Positions 18,016-28,500 of a DNA stretch of 64,000 nt are shown here, piece after piece (position 1 is the first letter of the stretch; the number at the start of each line of letters is the position of its first letter). Under the pieces are notes generated by a model. That model was not told the DNA's origin and searched no databases. It was given only the letters and a program-made list of their open reading frames with translations. Source of the stretch: Cytophagales bacterium CG12_big_fil_rev_8_21_14_0_65_40_12 (GTDB lineage Bacteria > Bacteroidota > Bacteroidia > Cytophagales > Cyclobacteriaceae); NCBI GenBank assembly GCA_002786855.1, contig PCUU01000026.1:1-64000 (forward strand). The letters are read 5' to 3'. The translations under genes and the position numbers were made by a program.

Positions 18016-21000
18016 TTGAGCGTGGTAGAAAAAAATCGATTTTTACTTCTTTTATTGGGCATTACTTTTGCATTTGGGGCAAATGCTCAGAATTTCACAC
18101 GTCATAATTGGTATTTCTCCAACAATAATCAGGCACTTGTTTTTGGTAAAGCTCGAGGTTCGGATGCTTTTCTGGCAGATGGTAAATTAGCCCAAGGCAA
18201 CCTCGGAGAAAAAATCACGGCTACCGATCCCACTACGGGCGATTTGCTGTTCTATTCTGACGGTATCAACATTTATGATGCCACCAATACGATCATGCCC
18301 AATGGCAGTGGTTTGACCACAGCCAACGAAATTCAGGCGATGGCCATTAGCCCTGTTCCTGGCAGTAACAGTCAATATTACCTCTTTCATCGTGATAATG
18401 CAGGAGTTGTACTCTTTACTGTGGTTGATATGGCTCAGCAAGGAAACAGAACAAATGGGCCACCATCCGGAGTTGTCACCGCCCAAAAGAATATTCCAAC
18501 TTTAATTACTTCTAGGGGGGGTGGAATGCTGAGCATCGCTTCTGGAAACCTATCCCAGTTTTGGCTCATCACTCAAAACTCAGCGAATGGCAATTTTGAA
18601 ATTCACGAAATTCCAGCACTTTCGGGCAGTTTCGACCCTCAAGGCGCTCCTACTTCCTTGGCCGTGAATATTCAAGCGGCTCATCTCTCTATCAATCCGT
18701 CAGGAACACAAATTGCCGTTTTGCCTGCCAATAACATGAACATTCAAATTTTGGATTTCAACAGGAATGCTCCAGAATTGATGTTCAACCGTGCCGTTGC
18801 TAATTCATTCGTTCCCAATCAAACCCTCACAGGCTCCATAGGATGGTCTTTAGATGGTTCAAAGCTTTTTTTCAGTAGAAATTCTGCTGCCAACGGAAAT
18901 GTATATCGAATCGATTTGAGTGATAGCTTGGCTTCTGTGGAGCCCATTTTCAGTAGCCCTGTGGGCGAAAGCCAAAGTTTACTTTTGGCACCAGATAGCT
19001 CAATTTATCATATTTACAGGGAAACCTTAGCTGGCCCAAGGCGATTAGGAAGGATCACCCAAGCCGACAGTGCCATTGCGAACTTGGCTTACGAACCGGC
19101 ATTATTCGAAGAGGCAGACCCTGTATCTAATTATTTTCAGCAGTTTATGCCGGCTTCGGCCATTGGCCCCATCGTAACAATTGCTGAAAATGGCGACTAC
19201 TGTATGAATAACCCAGTTCAGTTCTACGTTAACATTGATCCGCCAACTGCCATTCCAATTTCATATAATTGGGATATTCAACCCTTCGGGCTTAGCTCAA
19301 ATGCTGTCGCTCCCATTTTTACTTTTGAAGAGGCCGGCTTTTATTCCGCTACTTTGACAGTAGAATTTGAAGGCTTAGGCGGCCCCGTATTGTCTAATAC
19401 TATTATGGGGGAAATCCTTGAAAATGATATTCAAGTAAGCCTAAATGACGCCACGATTTGCCCAGGTGAAACACTCAACCTGGATGCAGAACCTCAATCG
19501 GGAGGTCAAGGCCAATCGGGAGGTGCTACTGGTGGCCCGTTTACTTATCGCTGGAATACTGGTGAAACCACATCGGCTATTGATGTTACAGAGGCTGGTA
19601 ATTATTGGGTTGTTATAACACCCACAACAGGTTGTCCAATTTATGAAACTGTCGAGGTTACTGTATACGGAGACGAAAACCCTACTGCCAATATCTGGTA
19701 TTTTGGAAATGGAGCGGGAATAGATTTCAATGAAGTAGACGGACTTGACCCGCCTCCAAGAAGTATTACGGTTGCTCATGCAATGGACGCTCCTGAAGGC
19801 ACTTCGACCATTTCGGATGCCAATGGAGATGTACTTTTCTACACCGATGGCTCAAGCGTTTGGAATGCCAGCAATACGCTCATGCCAAATGGAACTGACA
19901 TCGGGGGCGATATCAATGCTACACAATCGGTTTTAATTGTGCCATTTAGCGATGATGAGACCTTATTTTACCTTTTCACAACTCAGGAGATTTATGGCAC
20001 AAATACCTATATGCTCAAATACTCGGTGGTGGACATGAAAGAAGACAATGGTTTAGGTGATGTAATTGCCAAAGACAATGTTTTGTTTACAAAAAGTACC
20101 GAAAAACTCGCAGCACTTGAAGGAGGCAACGGCTATTGGTTACTTTCTCACGAGTATGGTACCAACACTTTTAGAGCTTATCCTGTGACGAATGAAGGGA
20201 TTGGGGCGCCAGTGCTTTCGTCCGTGGGTTCCATTCATAGTTTGAATGATGCCCTGAGTGGACAAGCTGGAATGAAATTTTCTGGTGACGGCTCACGAGT
20301 TGCAGTAGCTTTGATTGAAGGCAATGATGATTATATCGAATTGTTCCAGTTTGATCAAAACAGTGGTGAATTGACGGAGTTCGAATATCAAATTGATTTG
20401 AGTGTTGGCGGACCAGCGGCTAATGATCAGCTGTATGATGTGCATTTTTCTCCTGGTGGAGGTAAAATATTTGCCACATTGAACAACAGAAACGGGGGGA
20501 CTCCTGGTGGAAGAATTTTGGAATACAGGATTGACACTGCCTCTACAGAAGATTCTCGAAACGCTTCAAAAGCCAATATTGCCGCCAGTGCTACCGCGAC
20601 AGTCAATTATGGTGCAATACAAACAGGCCCTGATGGTCAATTGTATGTTGCCATGGAGGTGGCTGGCAACCCAGGAGCAACTAATTTTGTGGGCGCAATT
20701 AACCCGAATGAAGATACCGCCTCGGTTTCCACATTCAATCAAATGCAAATAATGCTCACCACTGGGAATTCAAGACTTGGACTTCCAAATTTTGTTCAAA
20801 ACAACGCGAACCCTCCTATGGAGCCCGCCATTTCTGCGCCAGACACCACTTGTGTAGAAGAAAGAATTGCATTATCGGGCATTGGCACCTCAGATATTGA
20901 TGAGTTTCTCTGGACAATCATTGATGAGGCCAGTAACACTGTTTTCAGTGCTGCTGGTCAAGACACTGCTTATGTCTTTCCACAAGGTCAGGCTGGAAGA

Positions 21001-23319
21001 TTTAATATTTCGCTCAATATCTCTAATCGATGTGGCTATGATACCACATTTGTTCAACAGATCGATGTGTTTGATATCCCTCCGCGACCTGCAATTCCAA
21101 CCGCTGTTGTCATTTGCGAAGGTGCTAGTTTTCCACTAGATGCCTTAGGCGGTGCCCCTGATGACCCAAGCCTGAGTTTTAGATGGACCAACAGCCAAGG
21201 GGCGGTAGTAAGTACGTCAAGATTTTACACCGTTGATCAAGAAGAAATTTATACGGCAACAATCACAAGCATTGGCGGGGGAGGCTGCGTTTCTTCGGCT
21301 TCAGTCTTTGCAGCACCTCCTTTTGAAATAGAACTTCCACCCACGGCAACCATTTGTCAAGATGAAGCTTTAACGCTTGATCCGAGGGTAAATGCCAATA
21401 ACTATCAATGGTCGCGAATTAACCCAGACAATAGCACCAGTACTTTGGCCACAACGCGTACCATAGCAGTGGATTCCAGTGTACCAGGCATATATACCTA
21501 TATCATCTCGATTGAAGATCCAGCTTCTGCTGGTTGCTTCGTGAATGATTCAACCGTGGTAACGATCAATGGGTCACCCAACCTGACACAAGGAGCCATC
21601 ACAGATCCTACTTGTGGAAATTCAGATGGAGCTTTCAGCTTTAACATTGGAGGAACAGGCAATTACAGTTACACTGTAACTGATGCTGGCGGTGCAGTTG
21701 TATCTCAAAACAATGCTACCGATGGGCCAATCAGCGTACCTGTGAACGGCTTGGATGGAGGTACATATTCTGTGAGCATTACTGATAATAGCACAAATTG
21801 TACGGATACCCTGACAGGTATTGCGCTTCAAAACAACAATTTTACCGTAACTGCGGTTGCAGCAAATGCCAATTGTAATACCAATGATGGTTCGATTACG
21901 GTAACGTTAAGTGACGCCACTAATTTTCCCGTTACTTACATCTTGACACGTGCCGAAGCTGGTTTTGCTCCACTCTCTGGAAATGCTGCTGCAAATGGCT
22001 TTTCTATTCCCAACCTTGGTGGGGGCACCTACTCGATAGAAGTAACTTCTACGGCCAGCGGTTGTGTTGCCAGTGCAACCAATATTGTACTTAGTCAACC
22101 TACAGATGTTCAAAATCTTCAGATTGCCGTAGATAATTCCAATGCTTGTGCGGTTACTAATCCTTCCGCCCAATTAACAGCATCATCTACTGATGGGACA
22201 ATCTACAATTGGATATCTCCAAGTGGTGCTTCTCTAAGTGGTGCTTCAATTACGGCAACAGAATCCGGAACCTATACTGTAACGGCCAGTGCACCGACTG
22301 CATGCCCAGTCTCAACTTCCACCATTGTTACCCTAACGATTCAACCCAATGTAGATATCATTGTGAATGGCGATGTCTGTAGCGGAAGTATTGAATTAGA
22401 AGCAAGGATTTTGAATGAGAATCCAAGTACTACCTATGACTTTTTGTGGTCTACCGGTGAAAATGGAAGGAGAATAACTGTTAGTGCTAGTGGTACTTAC
22501 GAGGTTACGGTGAGAGAATCAGGTGACCTAACTTGTTCCGCTACAGCTTCTGAACCCGTTACAATACCAGAACCTTTAGATGCAACACTGACCTCTGGCC
22601 CAGCTTGTGATGACGGCCAACCCATAACATTGACTGTAACCCCCCTTTCGGGAAATGCCACAAGTTTTACCTGGACAAGAGACGGACAATCTGCAGGAAC
22701 CGGCAATCCTTTCGTGACTAGTGAAGAAGGTTCATATACTGTTACCATTAGCGATGGCACTTGCTCAATAGAGAGGAGTATACTCATCAGGAGGTCAGGG
22801 ATTCCTGAAGGCTTATTAGCAGATGAAGATTTTTACTGCCCTACTTCCACAAATAGTTTGGTTGTGCTGGCTGGAATTGGATTTGCCACTTATGAGTGGA
22901 CATTAGATGGCCAACCTATTGCCAATTCAACGGGTAGTTTAACCGTGGCTGCAGGAGGCCTGTATGAAGTAACCATGACAACAGCGGCAGGTTGCGTAAG
23001 AATCGATCAAATTAATATTATTGAAAGCTGCGACCCAGTAGTTCATGTCCCCAATGTTTTGCTTCCCGAGGGCTCACCTCCCAACAATGTGTTCAAAGCT
23101 TTCCCTAATGGGTTTGTCTCGGACTTTCAAGTCTTTATCTACAACCGTTGGGGTGAGCTAATTTACCAAAACTCTTCTCCAGAATTTGAATGGGATGGCA
23201 CCTTCAATGGCCAAATTGTTCCAATAGGCACCTATCCTTATGTCATTAAATTCAGGAGTCGCTTTGAGCCAGAGAGGGGTGAGTTTGAACAGCGCGGGGC
23301 AGTTACGGTGATAAGGTGA
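18016..23319 (+). CDS. Large secreted protein with beta-propeller-like repeats, PKD/Ig-like domains, SprB-like repeats and CHU_C-type (gliding motility-associated) C-terminal domain
   Basis: 1767 aa; signal peptide; SprB-like TCGNSDGAF...GGTYSVSITD; C-term NVFKAFPNGFVSDFQVFIYNRWGELIY...WDGTFNGQIVPIGTY. Start is non-ATG (TTG 18016 or GTG 18022). Confidence 0.93.
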   Translation: MSVVEKNRFLLLLLGITFAFGANAQNFTRHNWYFSNNNQALVFGKARGSDAFLADGKLAQGNLGEKITATDPTTGDLLFYSDGINIYDATNTIMPNGSGLTTANEIQAMAISPVPGSNSQYYLFHRDNAGVVLFTVVDMAQQGNRTNGPPSGVVTAQKNIPTLITSRGGGMLSIASGNLSQFWLITQNSANGNFEIHEIPALSGSFDPQGAPTSLAVNIQAAHLSINPSGTQIAVLPANNMNIQILDFNRNAPELMFNRAVANSFVPNQTLTGSIGWSLDGSKLFFSRNSAANGNVYRIDLSDSLASVEPIFSSPVGESQSLLLAPDSSIYHIYRETLAGPRRLGRITQADSAIANLAYEPALFEEADPVSNYFQQFMPASAIGPIVTIAENGDYCMNNPVQFYVNIDPPTAIPISYNWDIQPFGLSSNAVAPIFTFEEAGFYSATLTVEFEGLGGPVLSNTIMGEILENDIQVSLNDATICPGETLNLDAEPQSGGQGQSGGATGGPFTYRWNTGETTSAIDVTEAGNYWVVITPTTGCPIYETVEVTVYGDENPTANIWYFGNGAGIDFNEVDGLDPPPRSITVAHAMDAPEGTSTISDANGDVLFYTDGSSVWNASNTLMPNGTDIGGDINATQSVLIVPFSDDETLFYLFTTQEIYGTNTYMLKYSVVDMKEDNGLGDVIAKDNVLFTKSTEKLAALEGGNGYWLLSHEYGTNTFRAYPVTNEGIGAPVLSSVGSIHSLNDALSGQAGMKFSGDGSRVAVALIEGNDDYIELFQFDQNSGELTEFEYQIDLSVGGPAANDQLYDVHFSPGGGKIFATLNNRNGGTPGGRILEYRIDTASTEDSRNASKANIAASATATVNYGAIQTGPDGQLYVAMEVAGNPGATNFVGAINPNEDTASVSTFNQMQIMLTTGNSRLGLPNFVQNNANPPMEPAISAPDTTCVEERIALSGIGTSDIDEFLWTIIDEASNTVFSAAGQDTAYVFPQGQAGRFNISLNISNRCGYDTTFVQQIDVFDIPPRPAIPTAVVICEGASFPLDALGGAPDDPSLSFRWTNSQGAVVSTSRFYTVDQEEIYTATITSIGGGGCVSSASVFAAPPFEIELPPTATICQDEALTLDPRVNANNYQWSRINPDNSTSTLATTRTIAVDSSVPGIYTYIISIEDPASAGCFVNDSTVVTINGSPNLTQGAITDPTCGNSDGAFSFNIGGTGNYSYTVTDAGGAVVSQNNATDGPISVPVNGLDGGTYSVSITDNSTNCTDTLTGIALQNNNFTVTAVAANANCNTNDGSITVTLSDATNFPVTYILTRAEAGFAPLSGNAAANGFSIPNLGGGTYSIEVTSTASGCVASATNIVLSQPTDVQNLQIAVDNSNACAVTNPSAQLTASSTDGTIYNWISPSGASLSGASITATESGTYTVTASAPTACPVSTSTIVTLTIQPNVDIIVNGDVCSGSIELEARILNENPSTTYDFLWSTGENGRRITVSASGTYEVTVRESGDLTCSATASEPVTIPEPLDATLTSGPACDDGQPITLTVTPLSGNATSFTWTRDGQSAGTGNPFVTSEEGSYTVTISDGTCSIERSILIRRSGIPEGLLADEDFYCPTSTNSLVVLAGIGFATYEWTLDGQPIANSTGSLTVAAGGLYEVTMTTAAGCVRIDQINIIESCDPVVHVPNVLLPEGSPPNNVFKAFPNGFVSDFQVFIYNRWGELIYQNSSPEFEWDGTFNGQIVPIGTYPYVIKFRSRFEPERGEFEQRGAVTVIR

Positions 23320-23425
23320 GGGAAATGAGGCTTTTATAGTTCGCTGAATATTTTGACATCACCTGCTTATGAGGCACTGCTTTTCGCTAAGAATCAGTCA
23401 ATCGCCATTGTCCAGAAAGGATAAA

Positions 23426-23462
23426 AAAAAAGCCCATGAAAATTAATTTCATGGGCTTTTTT
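23426..23462 (+). terminator. Intrinsic terminator downstream of the CHU_C gene
   Basis: GCCCATGAAA-ATTAA-TTTCATGGGC flanked by A- and T-runs. Confidence 0.85.
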
Positions 23463-23509
23463 GTAGCGTTTGTCCCGTCCTGAAATAGCGTTACACAAAA
23501 AGTAATGTT

Positions 23510-23944
23510 ATGAAAGAAGACAATGAAAGAGAGTATGTTAAGCGTACACAGCGAGACTACAGTTACGCTTTTAAATTGAGTGTAGTAAAAGAGATTGAAA
23601 ACGGAGAATTAGGAATAAAAGCCGCAGCAAGGAAGTACGGTATTCAGTCCCATTCGACTGTTACCAATTGGCTGAGAAAATTTGGTAGCTTTGATTGGGT
23701 GAACAAATCAACAATGCAGATGCCTAAATCAAAGGATCAACGACTTTTAGAACTAGAGCAGAAAGTGCTTTTACTTGAAAAGCAGAAAAAGGAACTTGAA
23801 AAGCGAGTCGAAACATCAGATAAGAAGGTGATTTTCTTTGATATGATGATAGATATCGCTGAAGAGGAGTTTAAAATCCCTATCAGAAAAAAGTCTTTAC
23901 CCGAACAGTTGATCGCTTCAAAGTCGAGCAAAAAGAAGGCTTAA
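23510..23944 (+). CDS. IS3-family transposase OrfA (HTH)
   Basis: HTH plus leucine-zipper-like coiled coil. Confidence 0.92.
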   Translation: MKEDNEREYVKRTQRDYSYAFKLSVVKEIENGELGIKAAARKYGIQSHSTVTNWLRKFGSFDWVNKSTMQMPKSKDQRLLELEQKVLLLEKQKKELEKRVETSDKKVIFFDMMIDIAEEEFKIPIRKKSLPEQLIASKSSKKKA

Positions 23945-24795
23945 CGGCCACCTGTAGGTTGTTCGGGGTCAATAGACAGGTTTATTACCGAAGTATAAAT
24001 AGAGAAAGAAATAGGCAGCAAATAGCCACTGAAGTGGTGGCTATGGTCGAGCAAGTCCGGATGAGAATGCCTCGTTTGGGCACAAGGAAGCTATATCACC
24101 TTCTAGAGGAAAGGCTAAGTCCTCTTGGGGTGGGTAGGGACAGATTATTTGCTATTATGAAGGCTAATAACCTTCAAATTACTCCTAAAAGACAATACCA
24201 CATTACAACAGACTCTCACCATCGTTTCAGGAAATATAAAAACCTGATCGAATCATTAGAGATCAATAGGCCTGAACAGGTTTGGGTATCTGATATTACC
24301 TATATCGGCACCAGAGTCAACCCAATGTACTTGTCGTTGGTCACTGATGCTTATTCAAAAACAATAATGGGCTTCAATGTATCAAAGAGTCTAGACGCAT
24401 CAGGAGTTGTGTCGGCAATGGAACAAGCACTTAAAAAGCGCATATACCCTGAGCAGAGGCTTATTCACCATTCCGACAGAGGTTTGCAATATTGCTGTGA
24501 CGCCTATCAGGAGCTGCTCAGTAAGCACAAAGTAGCTTGCAGTATGACTGAAAGTTATGATCCTTATCAAAACGCAGTTGCTGAAAGAATCAATGGAATA
24601 TTGAAACATGAATTTATACTGGGCATTACAACGAGTGATCTAAAGCTCATGCAGAAACTTATCGATCAGTCTGTCCATATATACAATGAAGAAAGGCCTC
24701 ACTTGAGCTGTTCAATGAAAACCCCAAACTTAATGCACACACAAAAAGCTGTAAAAATCAAAAGCTATAAAAACAAAATAGCCAATGGGTCATGA
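23929..24795 (+). CDS. IS3-family transposase OrfB (DDE integrase core), probably expressed by -1 frameshift
   Basis: VWVSDITYIGT, HHSDRGLQYC, YNEERPH; the -1 frame stays open from the CAAAAAG slip site at 23929-23935 (ORF track start 23959). Confidence 0.92.
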   Translation, partial: QKEGLTATCRLFGVNRQVYYRSINRERNRQQIATEVVAMVEQVRMRMPRLGTRKLYHLLEERLSPLGVGRDRLFAIMKANNLQITPKRQYHITTDSHHRFRKYKNLIESLEINRPEQVWVSDITYIGTRVNPMYLSLVTDAYSKTIMGFNVSKSLDASGVVSAMEQALKKRIYPEQRLIHHSDRGLQYCCDAYQELLSKHKVACSMTESYDPYQNAVAERINGILKHEFILGITTSDLKLMQKLIDQSVHIYNEERPHLSCSMKTPNLMHTQKAVKIKSYKNKIANGS

Positions 24796-24807
24796 CCCAT
24801 TGGCTAT
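24778..24807. repeat. Perfect 30-bp palindrome over the orfB stop codon
   Basis: ATAGCCAATGGGTCATGACCCATTGGCTAT equals its reverse complement. Confidence 0.97.
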
Positions 24808-24865
24808 TAATATTTATCCTTGTAAAACTGTATCGCTTATTTAGGACGGGACAGTTACAATAAGA

Positions 24866-25564
24866 CTATTTTTTACTCTCGAAGTAACTCAATAACTCAA
24901 CAAGATCAGCCTCATCCTTAATCTTAATCTTATTTTTTTTGAAGTACTGCTTCAATTCAGTCTCGTTTGGCAAGGCATTAACTATTGCATTTGTATTCAA
25001 CTTTAGTTCAGTTACCTGATTATCAGCATCTACTAAAAAATAAAAAGCTTTAGTGTCGAACCTATCATTTACCACCAGTCCAGCAAACCCTGGATCTGAA
25101 TTTTCGACCAAGACGGTTTGAATTGCTTTTAAAATCTTGGCCTTGCTATTCGAAAAAAGTACCTGTGAATACTTGTTTTTCTTTTGACCTGGAAGAACGT
25201 AAGTGTTGCTGAACTCTCTGCTCACTACTTTCTTTAATTCTAAATCTATCTCTTCGATAACAAATTTTGGATAAATTTCTTGAGCAATCAAGATCACTTG
25301 TCCATCCATTAAGAGTTCTACTTCATCTCTATAGGTATCATATTTCAAAACGACATCCCTAACCTTGCCATCCTTATCAAAAATTTTACCCGGCAAATAT
25401 TCCTCGTTATAATAAGGACTGCCATCGGTATTCTTGTATTGCTCTGAGATTAAAAGGGGCTTATTCATTGAACCCAAAACATTTGATATTTGAGCTTGAG
25501 CAATTTGTGATTGAGCCAGAATGCATAATGAGGCTATATAAAGGAATTTTCTAATTGATTTCAT
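24866..25564 (-). CDS. Secreted protein of unknown function
   Basis: 232 aa with signal peptide (FLYIASLCILAQSQIAQA); located just downstream of the subtilase. Confidence 0.75.
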   Translation of the reverse strand: MKSIRKFLYIASLCILAQSQIAQAQISNVLGSMNKPLLISEQYKNTDGSPYYNEEYLPGKIFDKDGKVRDVVLKYDTYRDEVELLMDGQVILIAQEIYPKFVIEEIDLELKKVVSREFSNTYVLPGQKKNKYSQVLFSNSKAKILKAIQTVLVENSDPGFAGLVVNDRFDTKAFYFLVDADNQVTELKLNTNAIVNALPNETELKQYFKKNKIKIKDEADLVELLSYFESKK

Positions 25565-25568
25565 CTTC

Positions 25569-28500
25569 TTAGTTTATGATTAATTTCTTTTGCACCACAA
25601 ATTCCGATCCAAGCGACAGCTTAATGAGGTAAATACCTTTTGAGAATTTAGAAGTATCAAATCGTCTCTTGAACTCCTGACTATTTTTGAAGTCTTCATT
25701 ATCCAATTGAGATTTACCGTTCATATCGATAATTTCAATTTGAACCTTCCCAAAGTAGTCATTGACCATATCTATTTCAAAGTCTTTATTAGAAGGATTA
25801 GGATATAATCTGGTCGATCTATTGATCAAGGCTATCTCATCATCTGTGGCATTCACAAGGAGCACAAAATCTGAAGATTTGAGGCTGCAGTCGCTATTAA
25901 AAGTGACAACGAAATAAGTGCCCTCAATATTTTGTGAGTCAAATGTTCTTGCCGTAGCCCCTTCTACTTTTACACCATCTTTATACCATTGAAAAGATGT
26001 AGCGGATTGCTGACTTGCCAAAACACCATCGTTATTCACAATTGAGTTTGGATTTAGGGAGTTCTCGGTAATTTCAATTGGTGCTACAAAAGAAATTTCG
26101 ATATCTCCTTCCTTTACTACCAAAGTCACATTATAAGCCCCAGTTTGCAAATATTGATGGACTGGATTCTGGTCTGTTGACGTTGCACCATCTCCAAAAT
26201 CCCACTCCCAGCTATCTATAGAGCCTGTGCTGTTATCTATGAATGTGGTGAGCGCATTTTGGCAGGTATAGTCAAAAGAGAAATCTGGGAAAAGCACATT
26301 CTCACAACTCACATTTTGCCAATTATTGGCATTGACCAACGTACTGTTGACTCCTGTGGTAATTGATGCCGTCCCCGCAAAATCAACATTTGAGATAGAT
26401 AAAAAATCCAGACAAATGACCCTGTGGCCATCTAATTGAATTGCGGCATTGCCTGATCCAGCATTGGAAATTACAACTGGATTTTCGGCATTCCCGCTGG
26501 CAACAAAGTTGTTAATCAAATCCAGCTTTTTTCCACCACTTAAAATAAGATTACCTGCTTCTGATATCGTCAAAGAGGAAATTTCAATGTCATCTGTAAG
26601 CTTTAGAATCCCTGATGAGTGAATAGAAACACTGTCAAGTACATTCGAAGTGCCAGATATACTTAACTCGCCTTTCACATTAAAAGTAGACTTTGAATCT
26701 ACTCCACCAGCAATGAATTCAACTTGTTGGCCAGTGGATATATTTATTGTTGATCCCTCGTCAAAATAAGATAGCTGTGGATTGGAAATATCGAGTTTCA
26801 CCTTCAAATCTAAGGTAGAGCCCATGAATGACACATTCAAGGGTGATGTAGCCGTTGCGCTTAAAGTATTGAGCGTTACTGTACTGTTCTCGATGGCAAG
26901 GTTACCAGAAATTATATTGAGATCACCTAAAATCAAAGAACCTAGCAAATTCCAAGTAGCGTCATTGGCATCCAAAACAAGATTCACACCTGTCAGATCA
27001 ACTCCATTTTGAACTAGTCGATGTGTTGGAGAATTACCCTTTCCTAAAATGATTGTTCCATTTGAAATTGAAACAAGTTCGTTCGATAAAATTAAATCTC
27101 CATTTACCTTAAGGCTTGAGTTATTCATATTGACTGCCACATTCTCGCTCGAAAGCCAAACAAGCGTACCTACCTCTTGATTAGCCCCAATAGTAATGAG
27201 TTTATTTTGAGATTGATCGAAGGAATTTTCATCAAAAAACACTAAGTCGTTTGCACTAGGAATCGTGCTGGCAGTGGTTCCGCCTGACGTATTAGACCAA
27301 TTTGAAGGATCAGTCCAGGAACCACCACTTTTCCCAATCCAATAGTAATTTGAAGATTGTATCGTAGCTGATTCGTAGGTGAGTATAATAGAAAAACGTT
27401 GACTACCTCCCAATAATGGAAACTTATGAGACACTACAAGACTTTGAGGCGCAGCACTCGTTGGAGTAAAAACAATTTGCTCTGAATTATCTCTAAAATT
27501 ATCGCCTAATGTAGCGCCTGCACCAGGGTTAGAAGGATCCAATATCCATGGTAATTGGGTGGTCGTTCCATCGGATATTCTCATGTCCAAATCATTCACC
27601 AACATAAGCTTTATAGGATCCAAAGAAACCGGAGGGGGTGATCCTGGTAAGTCGGTCCAAACGATTGTTGCCTTTACTTCTGTGTTTTCTTTAGGAGTAA
27701 AGAGTAATTCATAATTATCCCCATCGTTAAGACTAACCTCTTTTATCACTTTATTAAAGCCATTCTGCTGAAGCAATAGACGAGCAGCCGCCTCAGTGTT
27801 CATTACTCCCCATCCATAAATGTAATCTGGGCCAGCAGCACCAGCTTCGTTGGCTGTATGAAATATTAAGCTCTTCACTGTTGCCGAACGCATGAACTGA
27901 CCACCATTAAGTTTGCTATGCAATTCTTGCAAAAGCGCTATAGAGCCTGTAACGTTTGGAGCAGACATTGATGTACCCTGTAAATTTCCATAAGCATCAT
28001 CAGCACTTGAATAAGCTGAGGAAATTGCCACACCAGCCCCCACGATGTCTGGCTTAATTCTACCGTCATCCGTTGGCCCCCAACCGCTAAAACTACTCAT
28101 TACAACACTATTCAAACCGTCATAGCCTCCGTTGATTTTTTGAACCGCACCAACCGTAATAATATTTTTGGCAGTGCCATAGGTCGATATGATATCAAAT
28201 GGGCCGTCAGCCGGCCTTGTTCCATTGCCCGCATCAGATCGATCATTTCCTGCCGACTTAACAATTGTATAAAAAGGTGCTTTATGTGCTAATTCATCCC
28301 AGTCTCTAGCAGTAGCATTATAAAAACCGAACTTCCAGTCTTCATCCTCGCTGATACTAGCATCACCAAACCAAGTCCAAGCATTATTGTTGAAGTTCCA
28401 ACCTGCAAGTGTACCATAGGAGTGATTGGATAAGATAAGGTTATCAGTCGGTGTTAGGGCAACAGCAGTCATTTCCAATAAGTCACTATTAAAACCGTAG

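Larger units (their letters stand above)
23471..24853 (+). mobile_element. Complete IS3-family insertion sequence, 1383 bp
   Basis: Imperfect terminal inverted repeats TGTCCCGTCCT...(23471-23495)/(24829-24853); 3-bp target duplication GTT (23468-23470 and 24854-24856); orfA/orfB in -1 relation. Confidence 0.93.

Noticed and set aside
23510-24795. IS transposase as a frameshifted pseudogene
   Set aside because: The orfA/orfB overlap with -1 slip site is normal for IS3 elements; both ORFs, the terminal repeats and the target duplication are intact.
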